Below are positions 1-10,945 of a stretch of 64,000 bases of DNA, one piece after another (within the stretch, counting starts at the first letter, position 1; every line of letters starts with the position of its first letter). The notes below the pieces were generated by a model. The model saw nothing but the letters and a program-made list of their open reading frames with translations, ran no database searches and was not told where the DNA came from. Source of the DNA: Blastocystis hominis (lineage: Eukaryota; Sar; Bigyra; Opalinata; Blastocystidae); NCBI RefSeq assembly GCF_000151665.1, contig NW_013171833.1:62001-126000 (forward strand). Reading direction: 5' to 3'. A program made the position numbers and the translations under genes.

Positions 1-690
1 GATTATGTAATGTGCATGAATTCTGATATTATGGTTATTTTTGAGTAGATAATGAAGTATACTTTTGGTATTATACAGAATTAGTGAACTAGAATGATCA
101 TATAGTTAAATCAACTCAAAGTCCTTTTGCTTGCAGCTAATTGAATATCGTTTCGTTTGTGAATAGACTAGGACTTATAAATTTAGAATTCTTGATATCT
201 GTCTCATCACTACAAATTGACAACATTTATCATAAGATTAATAAACTGTAATATGAGAAATTAGGCAAAATTGAAGAAATGTGTCAAAGTCATCATACAT
301 CTATCACACTTGGCAAGTGAAATGATATTATGGATTAATATGGATTAAAATACTTGATCAGTAGATACATAACCAAATGCAAGAACAGAGACGCGAATAA
401 CATCAAACACCAATTTTGACAGACAAATAACAATGGACAACAAAAATACTTCAAATAGAAGTAAGACAATTCAAGGCAACATTAAGTATAGATATTGAAC
501 TAGTTCCTGTAGGAGCAATAATAAAGAGAGAGAGAACACAGGAGATGATTGGTCGGAATACAATGTGAATGAGTAGTTTCCAGTAAAATCATTAGCAAAA
601 ACTAATGGAAAAGTTAATATAGAAGTAGGAAAACCTCATGAAGGTTGTGTCATTAGTATAACCCTTAAAAAATACAAAAAATGGATGGTT
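1..690. other. AT-rich intergenic DNA
   Basis: AT-rich stretch with stop codons in all frames and no coding signal, splice-site chain or RNA gene that I can recognise. It precedes the decayed MORN/LRR copy. Confidence 0.6.
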
Positions 691-2400
691 AGTCAAGCAT
701 TTGTACAGATTTGGGTGTCTTGATTGCATCGTTGACTTTTGTGGATAGAATTGCCACGGGACCTTGTACTATTTGTGATTATAGTTATTTATACTTCGAA
801 GGATATTTTGTAAATGGATATCGAAAAGGAAGAGGAAAGGAATATGACCAAAACAGAAAATTGGTATCTGATGGATACTATTCGAAAGGCCAATATTAAA
901 TGTGGTGTTATGTGAAGAAATGAGAAAAGGATATTGGAAAGAATATAATATAATGGTAAATTGTTTCGATAATTTCCAAAAAATGATTCCAGTGATTATC
1001 ATAAGATCAGTTACTTTTACAACTGTGGGCAGATAAGGAGTGTTAGGTTATGGAAGAAAGGGAAGGAAACGAAAATATTGAAGCAATTCAGTGGTGGAAG
1101 TATGACGGAATACAAAAATGACGAAAGAGTTTATAAAGGAGGTTACTTAGATAATGATGAACTGGATTTCCAAGATATGAAGAGGGTGAAAAAATAGGAA
1201 ATGGTGGAAAGAAAGGGATAGTTAAGGGATATTATAAAATGGATTACGCCATGTGAAGGGGCTAAATACAGAAATGGTGTTACAAATAGAAAACAACAAT
1301 GGATATTGGGATACACAACTCCCGTAATTATAGGAACTAATGTATAAATGGCAATAATCTTTGATATTAGATGTATTTTGAGTTATGTAATACAACCTGT
1401 AATAGCTATATCTCTGTTAGTAGTATTTGTATTGTTAGTACTTATTCGTTGGCTACGTTGTAACAATAGTAATAATAGAAAATGTCTGGGTTATCATTTG
1501 AATGATGCAGCAAGTATCCTTATGGAGAAATATGTTCCAAAAAAGGATAGATATTTTTGTACAGTAAAGATTATTACATTATGTGGAAATATCAACGACA
1601 TCGACTATATAGTGTCAGTGAATGTTTTGGGATACTATTGGTAGTGTTTTGTATATCTTGTCTTGTAAGCAACACATATGTTATCCCTTTTATTGGATAT
1701 TTCAAAAATCATTTGTGGTCCAAACAAGGAAATTTAGCAGAATGGCTAATTTAAACCTTATAAAAAAGCCATTCTTACAAACGATTGTAATTGGCAATGA
1801 TTGCTTTGGGTCAGCGCAAACATTAAAAATCGATGGATTGAATCAGTTATAAAGTTTAAAAATAAGTAAGAATTCATTTCCTCAGAATAAGTATAATTGG
1901 GAAATAGATAAATCGAAATCATTCCTCATATTGAATTGTGAATCATTGGAATCCATTCAAATTGGACAATATAGTTTCAGTGTATTTTTTGGAGACTTTG
2001 AATTGAAGAATCTACCACAATTACAATCCATTCAAATTGGGACAATTGGGAGTAATTCAAACAATTTCTTCAGTAGTTCATTTGTGATTCTAGGTAAGAA
2101 ATAATACGATATTGAATATTTGAATGATTAGATCTTCCAAATCTAACACCGCTAACTTCTCTACGTTTGAGTTTCTAATATCCTTGTGTAGGGACATTGG
2201 AAAGTATTTATAAATATTGAATACTGATAGTATTTAGATATTCCAAATAATGAAGATATGGTATTGGATTGGTCATTTAGGTTTGTTGAAAAGAAGTATT
2301 TTTCAAGTAGCTCTTGTTTGGATTCGTCAATACTAGATGTTTCTATGTAATTGTCTAATCTATTATAAACAGTATTCATGCTAATAAGCATATCTATTTA
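690..2400 (+). pseudogene. decayed MORN / leucine-rich-repeat gene copy
   Basis: A degraded relative of the intact gene at 10946-12884. Around 780-895 one frame encodes a MORN-like segment (YFEGYFVNGYRKGRGKEY). From about 1740 to 2390 the DNA tracks the LRR part of the intact gene closely (IDGLNQL, NCESLESIQIG, LKNLPQLQSIQIG), including an intron in the same place (about 2093-2131) followed by the same exon start encoding DLPNL. The copy is broken: for example a TAA at 1850-1852 interrupts the LRR part, and the MORN half is scattered over several frames. The segment around 1348-1644 is hydrophobic in one frame, but this is probably noise from AT-rich DNA. It is a host-gene paralogue rather than a mobile element. 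Expression of the C-terminal fragment alone cannot be excluded. Confidence 0.75.
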
Positions 2401-3411
2401 TTGCATACATACAATTCGACAAAATCACAAGACATTTGCTTCCTTATAGTTAGAATAACTGACAATTTTCTATCGATTTATGCACAATAATATTTACACT
2501 CAATGCTTTCTTATATAAGATATTGAGTATCCAATATAATATGTTAGAGAGATTAGCAATACGAATACAAATAACAGTAGAAAAAGTGATATTTGATTGA
2601 TTTGTAATTTAAAGATAGGAAAACTGGAGGCAATAAACAAACTCATTATGTAGATTATTCCAAGGACTTACAAAGAAGCAATCTAAAATCGACTTCAGCC
2701 CTTTAGTCCTCCGACAAGGTATATGATCGATTTTGTATTCATTCATCTTATTATTTTGTGCAATACATTCATTTCGATTCATTTTTCTCCATTTGTTACC
2801 AGTTGAGTAAATCTCAAATTCTAGACTACTCTACAATTTCACAACTCTGGATATTATGGATCATCACGTTTATTACTCAGTTAGAGAAAGGCAATGTTGA
2901 ACTGCCGCTGTTACGTTATCATGCGTGTTCCCAAGCGGAACTATCGCAATTCGAATCGATCGCTCCAGTTCCAGCGTTTGTGATGCTTCCATTCCCTCGA
3001 TATTGAGAAAAATAGGGTTGACAAAAAAACGACTCAATTTCGACTTTTGATTCTATTGTATCCTATTTCTTTATTACACTCATCCCTTTCATTCGATACA
3101 TATACAATTCCATTATGATGACTTTCTCTCACAATCAATCAATATTCTATCAATCACCGCTACTATACAACTCTATTCACAATTCATATAGCATATCTAT
3201 TCCTTAACAATGTTTATTGAGAAAATCCTGATTTTCGCTAAATGGGTGGGGGTGCAAAATCATTCATCTCATTTCCCACGACAATCTTTATTCATTTGGA
3301 CCCCCTGGGTTTCATTGATACAAGCATTATTGCTTGAAAAAAGGTAGATCGTGTGATTTGTTTGCAATCTTTTGAACATTTAATCTTATCCTAAATAGAC
3401 ATAGATATAAG
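2400..3411. other. AT-rich gap with one small open frame
   Basis: Mostly AT-rich. One 82-codon open frame on plus (2758-3006) ends in a locally GC-richer part (about 2890-3006). I recognise no family, and no TGTTTGTT or splice chain supports it, so I do not call a gene. A relic of a coding exon is possible. Confidence 0.4.
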
Positions 3412-4861
3412 ATGATCAGCGCGTTGTTGTTGATTGATGCAAAGGGAAAGAACATCGTGTCTCGTTATTATCGGTATTTTGCAGTATCCTTCTTTGAGTG
3501 GATAGAAGTGACGTGACAAAAGAGAGTGCCGATGCTTTCCGAACAAACGTTATTGCAAAGAAGGATACTGGAAGCAATCCTCCTATTACGTACATTGACG
3601 GAACGACCTTCATCTATGTCCGTAACAGTGACCACTACATTGTCGCTGTAACGAAGAAGAACGCTTCTCCCGGTAAGGACGCGGTGGATCGGGATGACTG
3701 GCAGGCATGATTTTCCACTTCCTTTTCCATCTCGTGAAGATGTTCAAGAGCTACTTCGGCGTGGATTACAAGGCTGTAGGCGATGCAGAAGCGCGGATCT
3801 AACATGCAGGACGACCTTCGTGAGAAGTTCTCTGTGGTGTACGAAATCTTCGATGGTTGATCTTCCCTCTTTGCGTAACATGCAGAAGTGCTGGACTACG
3901 GATACCCGCAGAACTGCGCGATCGACCTGATGAAGCAGCTGATTCGTCTGGGGAAGGCGAACGACGCTGTGGAGGAGGACGCGAGCAGCATTACCTCGCA
4001 GGTGACGGGAGCGATCGATTGGTAGAGAAGGGGGATGGCGTTGAGGGTAGGCGTCGCGAGGGCATCACGTACCGCAAGAACGAGATCTTCATCGACACGC
4101 TGGAGAGCGTGAACCTGCTGATCTCGCAGACGGGCGCGGTGCTGCACAGCGAAGTGGTGGGCAAGATCGTGATGAAGGCGTACCTGACGGGCATGCCCGA
4201 GTGCCGCTTCGGCCTGAACGACAAGCTGCTGATCTCGAACGAGAAGAAGGCGAAGGGGCAGCGGCGCGGGAAGGGCGCGGGCGTGGAGATCGACGACTGC
4301 TCGTTCCACCGGTGCGTGCGGCTGGGCCGGTTCGACCAGGACCGCACGATCACGTTCATTCCGCCCGACGGAGAGTTCGAGCTGATGAAGTACCGCGTGA
4401 CGGAGAACATCAACCTGCCGTTCCGCATCCTGCCGGTGTACGAGGAGATCAGCGGGACCACGCTGAAGATCAACGTGAAGGTGATCGCCAACTTCAGCAA
4501 GCAGGTCTCGGCGCAGAACGTGGATATCAAGCTCCCCGTCCCGCCAAACACCGCCAACGTGATGCCCAAGGCCGCCTTCGGCACCGCCGCCTACAACGCC
4601 AAGGACCAGACCATCGACTGGACGCTGCGAAAGCTCACCGGAGGCCAGGAGGTCACGTTCGCCGCGGAGGTGAAGATGCTGAAGATGACCACGGAGAAGG
4701 TCTGGTCCAAGCCCCCCATCAATATCATCTTTGCCGTGCCGTCCTTCACTGCGTCCGGACTCCATGTCCGATTCTTGAAGGTGTATGAGAAGAGCTCCTA
4801 CCAGACCGTCAAGTGGGTCCGATATATGACGCGGTCCGGAGATTACCAGATTCGTCTCTAA
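3412..4861 (+). CDS. AP2M1: AP-2 complex subunit mu (clathrin adaptor medium chain)
   Basis: Six exons (3412-3473, 3506-3672, 3705-3775, 3810-3855, 3886-4021, 4051-4861) encode 430 aa, the usual length of mu2. The N-terminal longin-like domain starts MISALLLID and contains DAFRTNV and YEIFDEVLDYGYPQN. The C-terminal mu-homology domain carries REGITYRKNEIFIDTLESVN, IDDCSFHRCVRL, FIPPDGEFELMKYR and ends KWVRYMTRSGDYQIRL. The five introns are 29-34 nt. In the family this subunit binds tyrosine-based YxxPhi sorting signals and PIP2 during endocytosis at the plasma membrane. The mu2-like FIPPDGEFELM block and the full-length alignment favour AP-2 over AP-1. The stop TAA is encoded; a variant octamer TGTTTGGT lies at 4911-4918. 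Confidence 0.93.
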
Positions 4862-5154
4862 GTTGCTTTTTTGCCTTGACGCGTTCTGTATTGTAATGTT
4901 GCGATGTGGCTGTTTGGTTTGACATGCGTTGTTGAGGGTGGAACCACGTTGATTCGTGTGGATACTCGTCGGTGCTTGATAGTCGTTGATCTCTATTGCT
5001 ATTCGCTGCTACAAAGTGCTACACAGTACCACACAGTACTACACGTCGATTCACGCTGATTCAAAAAAGAGAAGAGGAAAATCGAAAAAAGTTCCAGAAA
5101 AACGGAAAGTTCTGGAAAAGGATTTTTAGCGCTTTTCAAATTTTTGATTTTTTC

Positions 5155-6383
5155 ATGGAGACTGAAACACCTATCGATACTCATACGGAGACTTCGCCGA
5201 CCAGCGAAGAAAAGCCATCGACCCCAGAAGTCACTCCTCAGTCCTTTGATATCCATATAAAATGTATCAACTCGGATGGCACAATCAATGGCATGAAGGA
5301 TATCCGGATCCACGTCAAACGAACGGATCTGATCGCAATGGTAAAACAAAAGTATATCGACACCGGACTCTGCGAACACCCGGACTATATCGTATTGCAG
5401 TACAATGGTAATGAGCTGCTGGACAACACAACGGTGATGGAGAATGATCTTCATGAAGACAGCACCGTTTTCCACCAGTACTCCAACGTCAACTCGTTTT
5501 CGAAAGTGAACTACGGAGAATTGGCTCAACTGATTCACGATGAAGCGCTCAAGAATAAGTAGGCTTGTTTTATTGCATTTTCTCACCTCTAGAGATTATC
5601 ACCATGCCGGATTCGATCCTGTCTACGGTGTCTGGGACCAGACCTGGGACAAGGGCGACGAATGGGAAACATATCCCACTGTAATGGTTCCCGATGTCGA
5701 TGAAAGTACGTTTATTCATCCAATCCTCATTCCTAGTGAATAAAAAGTCCGCAATTGTCCCGAAGCGCGCAACCCCCTTCAACCCTCTCTACAACAGCAA
5801 CGAGTTCCCCAATCGCGTGTTCAAGAGCATGTTCGTCTCCGTCGTGGGCGGATTCATCTTCGAAGTGATGCATCGCCTCGAAGGCAAATGGTCCGGCGAG
5901 AGCGTCGTTCCCTCCGAGGTACCCTCCACTTGGACTTCTTCTGACTCCCAGGAACTCGCCAGCCCCTCTCCCATAACCTCCTGCGAACTCCGGTTCAATC
6001 CCCGCGGATACTGGGTCGAGGCGCGGAATTCGGTGGATCGGACGGGTCTGGTGACGGTGCGAACGATCCGGTATAAGCCGATCGGGAACGGGAAGCTGCG
6101 CGTGGAGATGAGCGATGGCATGTACGCGGAGTGCAAAGTGGAGACGGTGGAAGTGTCTCCGTATCTGTTGATGACGACGGCGGTGGATATTCGGACGGGA
6201 AAGCCGCTGCTGGTGGAGACGGTGACGATCACGGACAATGTGAGCCATGTGAGGACGATTCAGGACTTCTCGGCGATGGGAACGGTCATGGATGTGTTCG
6301 TGATTAACGAGAGGAGAGTGGTGGATGCGTCGACGACGGAGTTGGAGCCGTATGAAGAAGGATTGAAGCCGCAGAGTATTTAA
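5155..6383 (+). CDS. uncharacterised protein with N-terminal ubiquitin-like fold
   Basis: Three exons (5155-5558, 5593-5705, 5737-6383; introns 34 and 31 nt) give 387 aa. Residues about 1-30 are a Thr/Pro-rich tail. Residues about 35-110 look like a ubiquitin-like beta-grasp (FDIHIKCINSDGTINGMKDI, then VLQYNGNELLDNTTVMENDL, as in ubiquitin's second half). A Trp-rich linker (GVWDQTWDKGDEWETYP) follows. The C-terminal 190 aa is beta-rich with RFNPRGYWVEARNSV and TIQDFSAMGTVMDVFVINER, which faintly recalls lipocalin-like DUF3598 proteins; I regard that as a guess. I do not recognise the gene. Encoded TAA, then TGTTTGTT at 6422-6429. Confidence 0.8.
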
Positions 6384-6421
6384 AGAAGAAGAAGAAGAAA
6401 GTGAAATAAGGATAGTTTCTG

Positions 6422-6429
6422 TGTTTGTT
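6422..6429 (+). terminator. TGTTTGTT poly(A)-site octamer
   Basis: Octamer 39 nt after the stop of the 5155-6383 gene, and 23 nt before the next start codon at 6453. Confidence 0.7.
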
Positions 6430-6452
6430 GGAAACGAGTTGGAGCTTTCGAA

Positions 6453-7092
6453 ATGGTACGGAGAGGAGGAGGAAGGGTAAGGAGTGTAGTCGCTCACGAT
6501 GCACACGAACTTGGGAGATCTCAAGATTGAGTTGTTCTGCGAATTGATCCCTAAGAACACGCAGGTTGATCGTAAAAAGAAGAGTATGATATGCAGAATT
6601 TCCTGGCTCTCTGTGCAAGCGGATATTACGACAACACAAAGTTCCACAGGTAGTTTGTCTGAGGGTGGGTTGAGTCGAAGAAATATGAAAGGATTCATTA
6701 TTCAGGGAGGAGATCCGACAGGTATTTGTTTCTGCGCTTCTTGTAACTAGGAACCGGCAAGGGAGGAGAAAGCATTAACGGAATTCCGGTGGAGGACGAG
6801 TTCCATCCAAGCATTAAAGTAGGTCACTGTTTCTTTGATATTTCTCTAGTTTGATCGTCGCGGCATGGTAGCGATGGCGAAGAAGCACCCGAATACGAAC
6901 AAAAGCCAGTTCTATATCATTTACGACAGGCAAAGCCAACTTGACAATGTTGACACAATCATAGGAAAGGTGATTTATGGAATGGACACTCTGCAGGCGA
7001 TGGAGGCCGTTGAGGTAAATGAGAAATATCGTCCCAAGCGAGATATTATTATCGAGAGTATAACGATTCATGCAAATCCGTTTGCGCTGTAA
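6453..7092 (+). CDS. PPIL3: PPIL3-like cyclophilin (peptidyl-prolyl isomerase)
   Basis: Six exons (6453-6455, 6490-6564, 6597-6649, 6681-6721, 6751-6818, 6850-7092) encode 160 aa, against 161 in human PPIL3, with colinear residues: MSLTMHTNLGDLKIELF, NFLALCASGYYDNTKFHRNM, IIQGGDPTGTGKGG, SITIHANPFAL. The first exon is only the ATG, with a 34-nt intron directly after it. PPIL3 proteins are associated with spliceosomes. The catalytic Arg in the FHR motif and the QGGDPTG loop are present. The Trp that gives cyclosporin binding in cyclophilin A is replaced (YDRQSQLDNVD), as in PPIL3. Encoded TAA, then TGTTTGTT at 7102-7109. Confidence 0.93.
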
Positions 7093-7101
7093 CTTTTGAA
7101 A

Positions 7102-7109
7102 TGTTTGTT
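7102..7109 (+). terminator. TGTTTGTT poly(A)-site octamer
   Basis: Lies 9 nt after the TAA of the PPIL3-like gene. Confidence 0.75.
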
Positions 7110-7189
7110 GTCATTTAACACAAAAAAATCTGTGAAAACGTATATCTAATAATCTATTTTTCAGACTATCATTCTATCTAGAGTTTACT

Positions 7190-8125
7190 ATGCTCACTTC
7201 AATTCATTTCTCTGTGGAATACCCGAATAATTCGGGTGGGAGTCGATTTTGACGCTGACGTCTAGGAGAACTTGGAATTACGATTAATATGGATGGAAAA
7301 TATATTATTGTAGAGCAGGCCACATTGCAAACCGCGTTTTATGGTGTTCGTCGAGGAGATCGTATTCTTAAAGTTAATGGTCGACTCTGTGTGGGATTGG
7401 ATCCAAATGAAGTTGTCGGATTGATCCAAAGGTATCTACTAACACTTCGCTTATCTTTAGGTATTTGAACAAAAATCTGGTCATTTACTTTGAACGGTAT
7501 TTCTCCACAACAGAGAGTGGCAACATCGAAAGGGAAGCCATGAAAGAAGTCCAGAATGATAGTGTATTCTTCGAGGGAACTTTTCTCATTCGTTTTGGTT
7601 TGACAAATACTCAGAGTTTTACCGAAAAGTTTGCTTTGCACATTGAGATTAAGATCCGTAGACTTATTCGAATTATGCGTGTTTCGGCTCCTCTTTTGCG
7701 CTATGCTGATAGTCTTTTCGATCATATTTTGTTATTCTTAGAATTTGGTCTTATTCCTTTCGGAGTTGCGCTATTCTGGTACAACGGAACAAACGTCTCC
7801 TATGGCATGGAGCCTTCCGGAGCGCAGAATCTATTACCCTGTAAAATTGAAATGCTTCCAGGAACCAATGGCTTCGATGTGCTGCATTTTGCGTGTTCGA
7901 AGGACATCCTCCTCACAGTACCGATTCGGATGCGCTGTTTCTGTGTAGACAAGAGAGCGATCCAGCTTTATCGAGCTGATCGATGTGATCAACCAACTCT
8001 CTCGAGATGATATGTCGTTTCTCTACAACAGACTCAAGCCGGCAGAGGCGTCGAAGAGCACTCCGCAGGCTCAAGAAACGAAGAAAGAGGAGGCGGTTGG
8101 GTCGTGGAGATGGGTTAATGTGTAG
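7190..8125 (+). CDS. PDZ-domain protein
   Basis: Four exons (7190-7235, 7266-7431, 7461-7917, 7949-8125; introns 30, 29 and 31 nt) give 281 aa. Residues about 1-75 form a PDZ domain: the carboxylate-binding loop region GELGITINMDG, then GVRRGDRILKVNGRLCVGLD and VVGLIQRYLNKNLVIYFER. The rest (about residues 85-281) is of unknown fold and ends in a charged tail closing EEAVGSWRWVNV. PDZ domains bind short C-terminal peptides, so a scaffold role is inferred. Start chosen because it restores the PDZ N-terminal strand through the first intron. The second half might resemble an arrestin-like or C2-like beta fold, but I cannot show that. Confidence 0.82.
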
Positions 8126-8198
8126 CCAAAAGTGTCGCGTTCTTGTTGAATTCCTCGCGTAATGTGTAGCTGCTTCGTACGACACGAATGAATCGAGC

Positions 8199-8892
8199 AT
8201 GATAACGCGCAATCTAAACTCGACGCGTAGGAAGCGAGCGAGGTAGACTATCGGGTAGTGAACGTTCCCTTTCCGCTCCGAATGATGAACTCCGTTGTGC
8301 TGATGTATTCTGGGAATGTGTTTCATGGTCTGGACGAATTCAAATCGAATCGTAGAGGCTTGATCGTTCTTCGAGTCTAGTCCAATATCTGATGGGCACT
8401 GGATTCCACCCCGAGCAGATCTGCCACTCCGTCACAGCGCTGTTCATCAACGTGATGTCAGTGGTGGGTCCGAAGCAGTGGGACGACGACGTGAAGAAGC
8501 TCGTTCAGGATATTATCGTGCAGATTTCGCTGCACTCGCGGAGCTTCAGTAGGAGCAAACCTGCCCATTCACTGCAGTTCGAACCTCGACTGCGCACCCC
8601 TCTGGCTTCTATGTGATCAGCCAGAGCGATCTGTCGGTGCAGGGATTGTACGTCTCCACAACCAGCATGTTCTGCAATATGCCCGTGTTCCGATGCGAAA
8701 ACGGCTGTATGATCTTTCGGCAGGTAGAAACGGAGGTCGTATGGCATGTAGTTGAAGGATGGGCAGAGCTCGTGGGTGCTGCGACGATCCGTTGATTCGG
8801 GGTACTATTACATAAACTCGGCAGAGGTGATTCCGCCGCGATTCTCTTGGGTGTTCTGCGATTCGAGCGTTCCGAATAGTGAGGATGAGTGA
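8199..8892 (+). CDS. small uncharacterised Trp/Tyr-rich protein
   Basis: Five exons (8199-8226, 8259-8351, 8381-8548, 8578-8723, 8752-8892; introns 28-32 nt) sum to 191 codons plus stop. The N-terminal half is helical (FHPEQICHSVTALFINVMSV, QWDDDVKKLVQDIIV). The C-terminal half looks like a small beta module common in protist proteins: a G-Y pair (SGFYVISQSD), GLYVSTTSMF, PVFRCENG, SSWVLRR, YYYIN and a closing PPRFSWVFC. I do not know a function. It converges on the phosphatase gene on the minus strand with only about 70 nt between stops. No perfect octamer follows; TGTTTGTG occurs near 8945. Confidence 0.72.
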
Positions 8893-8953
8893 TGGTGGTA
8901 AGGAATAGCGATCATGGTTCAAGCAGTTTGTGACATTCTGTTGATTGTTTGTG

Positions 8954-8961
8954 AACAAACA
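8954..8961 (-). terminator. TGTTTGTT poly(A)-site octamer (minus strand)
   Basis: On the minus strand the stop TAA (8965-8967) is followed by TGG and then the octamer. The T of TAA is separated from the octamer by 5 nt, so cleavage probably falls inside or next to the stop codon. Confidence 0.75.
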
Positions 8962-8964
8962 CCA

Positions 8965-10043
8965 TTATTGCGTTGGAGCGCAGTCAAACTGATAACTACA
9001 CATGAACGATGCAGCATGAGTCTCACAAAGAAAGATATCCCAACTCGTCGGCCTCTGCATAGGCGCCCTTGTTCCCCACATAGTAACAATAGTTTGGAGC
9101 GGAGAAGACCGTCACCACCTTGTTTTTGTGAAGCTGTTTATAGCCCTGCTGTTGAACGGGGCTACCAATTCTACCTCCATGACCAACTCGTGTCCACGAA
9201 CTATGCATTTCAGCTGATTATCCAGCAGAAACTGCTCTGAAACGTCCTGCCCATACGTCTGACTAATGCCTCGCGAAGAAGGGTTCCACCCCTTGAGCGT
9301 TGAGGGATCAGACCAAAGCAAGTCGCAGAAAAGACCTTCGTGACGAATCAAGGAAAAAGGCTGTGGCAGGGAGAAAGGATATCAAAGGGATTTCTTGGAA
9401 GCGATTCAGCGAGTTGATCTCATCGATGTGGTGGAGAGAAGGACTAATTCCTGCGTGAACTGCGAAGATTTTATCGTTAATAATAGCACAGAGAGGGAGG
9501 CAATCGCAGGTTGCCATAAAATCATTCCACACACTCTCATCATTGTAGTACCTCATGCACTGCTGATAAAAGCCGAACCTTTGTAGCAAGGGTAAAGAAA
9601 GGCTACGAATGTGATAGAAAACGGCTTTCGTGATTTCCTCGGAGAAGGAAGATTCGTTCAGGATAGCGGATCTTTAAGGAAAATAGAAGCACAATTGTCT
9701 CGATCTAATATTGATATTGAAACCTCATAGACTACCGAGTAATAGCCACGATCCACGTAGTCACCTAGAAATACATAGTTTACACTGGGAACTATCCCGT
9801 TGACACGAAACAGTTCGATTAAATCTGTAAACTGACCATGAATGTCGCCACATATTGTACAAGGCATATGGATCCTAAGCACATTGCTTTCCTTCTTTAA
9901 TATTTCAGATACCTAAAGAAATGAACAACTCTGCTATTTCTAACTTTGGAACATAATTGATGAAGTTCTTCTCTAGAAAATGGATATCCATACTCTGCCT
10001 TTTGTATCCACGCATCTTCTATAGAGAAGAGCGATTTTTCCAT
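8965..10043 (-). CDS. PP2A/PP4/PP6-family Ser/Thr phosphatase catalytic subunit
   Basis: Seven exons, minus strand (10043-9945, 9912-9736, 9704-9607, 9578-9383, 9339-9175, 9145-9027, 8995-8965) sum to 294 codons plus stop. All metal-binding and catalytic signatures are present: [33 protein letters not shown] and [11 protein letters not shown]. This is a PPP-family protein phosphatase of the PP2A/4/6 type. It ends QFDCAPTQ and lacks the methylatable DYFL-type tail of PP2A and PP4, so holoenzyme control may differ. Five introns are canonical (28-32 nt). The one at 9340-9382 has AT...AC ends (see its own entry). Assigning PP2A, PP4 or PP6 needs a tree. Confidence 0.92.
9340..9382 (-). other. candidate U12-type AT-AC intron (43 nt)
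   Basis: Inside the phosphatase gene, no GT...AG intron can restore frame between LNRFQEIP and [11 protein letters not shown]. Removing 43 nt with AT...AC ends does so exactly, in phase 0, giving [13 protein letters not shown] against EVPHEGPMCDLLW in PP2A. The 5' end reads ATATCCTTT, a perfect U12-type 5' site. TTCCTTGAT near the 3' end matches the U12 branch consensus TTCCTTRAY, 8 nt before the terminal AC. With it removed, the whole CDS is a multiple of three. Confidence 0.78.
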
Positions 10044-10945
10044 TGTATGAGAAAAAAGGAGTGAGAGAAGAATACAAAAATGAGCGTTTTGGGTTGGGAA
10101 AAGCTACTTTGTACAATATTGAATTGGTATTATATGTGGAAACTACAATGGTTTAGTGAATAGGTTATTTGGAGATAGAGTAGAATTCTGCTTGCATTGT
10201 ATTATTCAAGAGAAATGGGATGAGGAAGGGAGTAAAAACGATTGTTGATATTGCTCTGAGCCGAATTGGGGTGCTTGCTTGCTTGCTTGCCTGCATTTGT
10301 TTTCGTATGGTGAGTTGATCAAATAGCCCGCATTCGTATTATTTCGTTATTTCAAAAGTATGGTAGTGGGATTGTAAATAAATCATAAGGTCAAAGCTAA
10401 ACGAAATGGTTCAAAAGACGTAAATTTAGCAAATTATATCAAATCAAATGAATCAAAGTTCAAACGATACACTAATGCTGACTATATCATAACAATGAAA
10501 AGTGATTGAATGAGGGAAAAGCAGAATCATTGTTAGTAATGAGAATGTTTTTTTAAATCGGAAAATCGAATGAATAATGAATACACACTATCAAGTGATG
10601 ATAATATGATAATGGTCATCTTTTGCATTTGAGTGCGTAGCAATAGATATAAGTAGATATAGATTGCAAGTATAATGGAATATGACTTACAGAACACCAA
10701 AAAAGCAAATTACTCCAGAAAGAGAAAACTACAATAAATTAACCCCGATAACAGATAGAGAGAGTCGAAAAGTACAAAACAAGAAAAGAATTGATAATCT
10801 CCCGCTCTTTTCTATTTTATGGAGGATTTAGAGGCTGTTCAATATCAACAATAACATCCGAATATCATTTCGATATTTATGTAAGTCGTCCTTATAATCG
10901 ATTGTTTTTTATGATTCTTTTGTTTTTTAATCAAGATTTATTAAC
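10044..10945. other. AT-rich intergenic region between divergent genes
   Basis: About 0.9 kb between the phosphatase start (minus) and the MORN/LRR gene start (plus), so a shared upstream region for both. It holds a short GCTT tandem repeat near 10272-10290. I see no coding exon or RNA gene. Confidence 0.5.

Noticed and set aside
3484-3505. A GT-AG U12-type intron (GTATCCTT) in AP-2 mu
   Set aside because: The motif lies inside a normal 32-nt intron that starts 10 nt earlier. Using it as a donor would shift the conserved RYYR...DAFR spacing.
9340-9382. A frameshift mutation in the phosphatase
   Set aside because: The AT-AC intron explains the break exactly, keeps all catalytic motifs and gives a total length that is a multiple of three.
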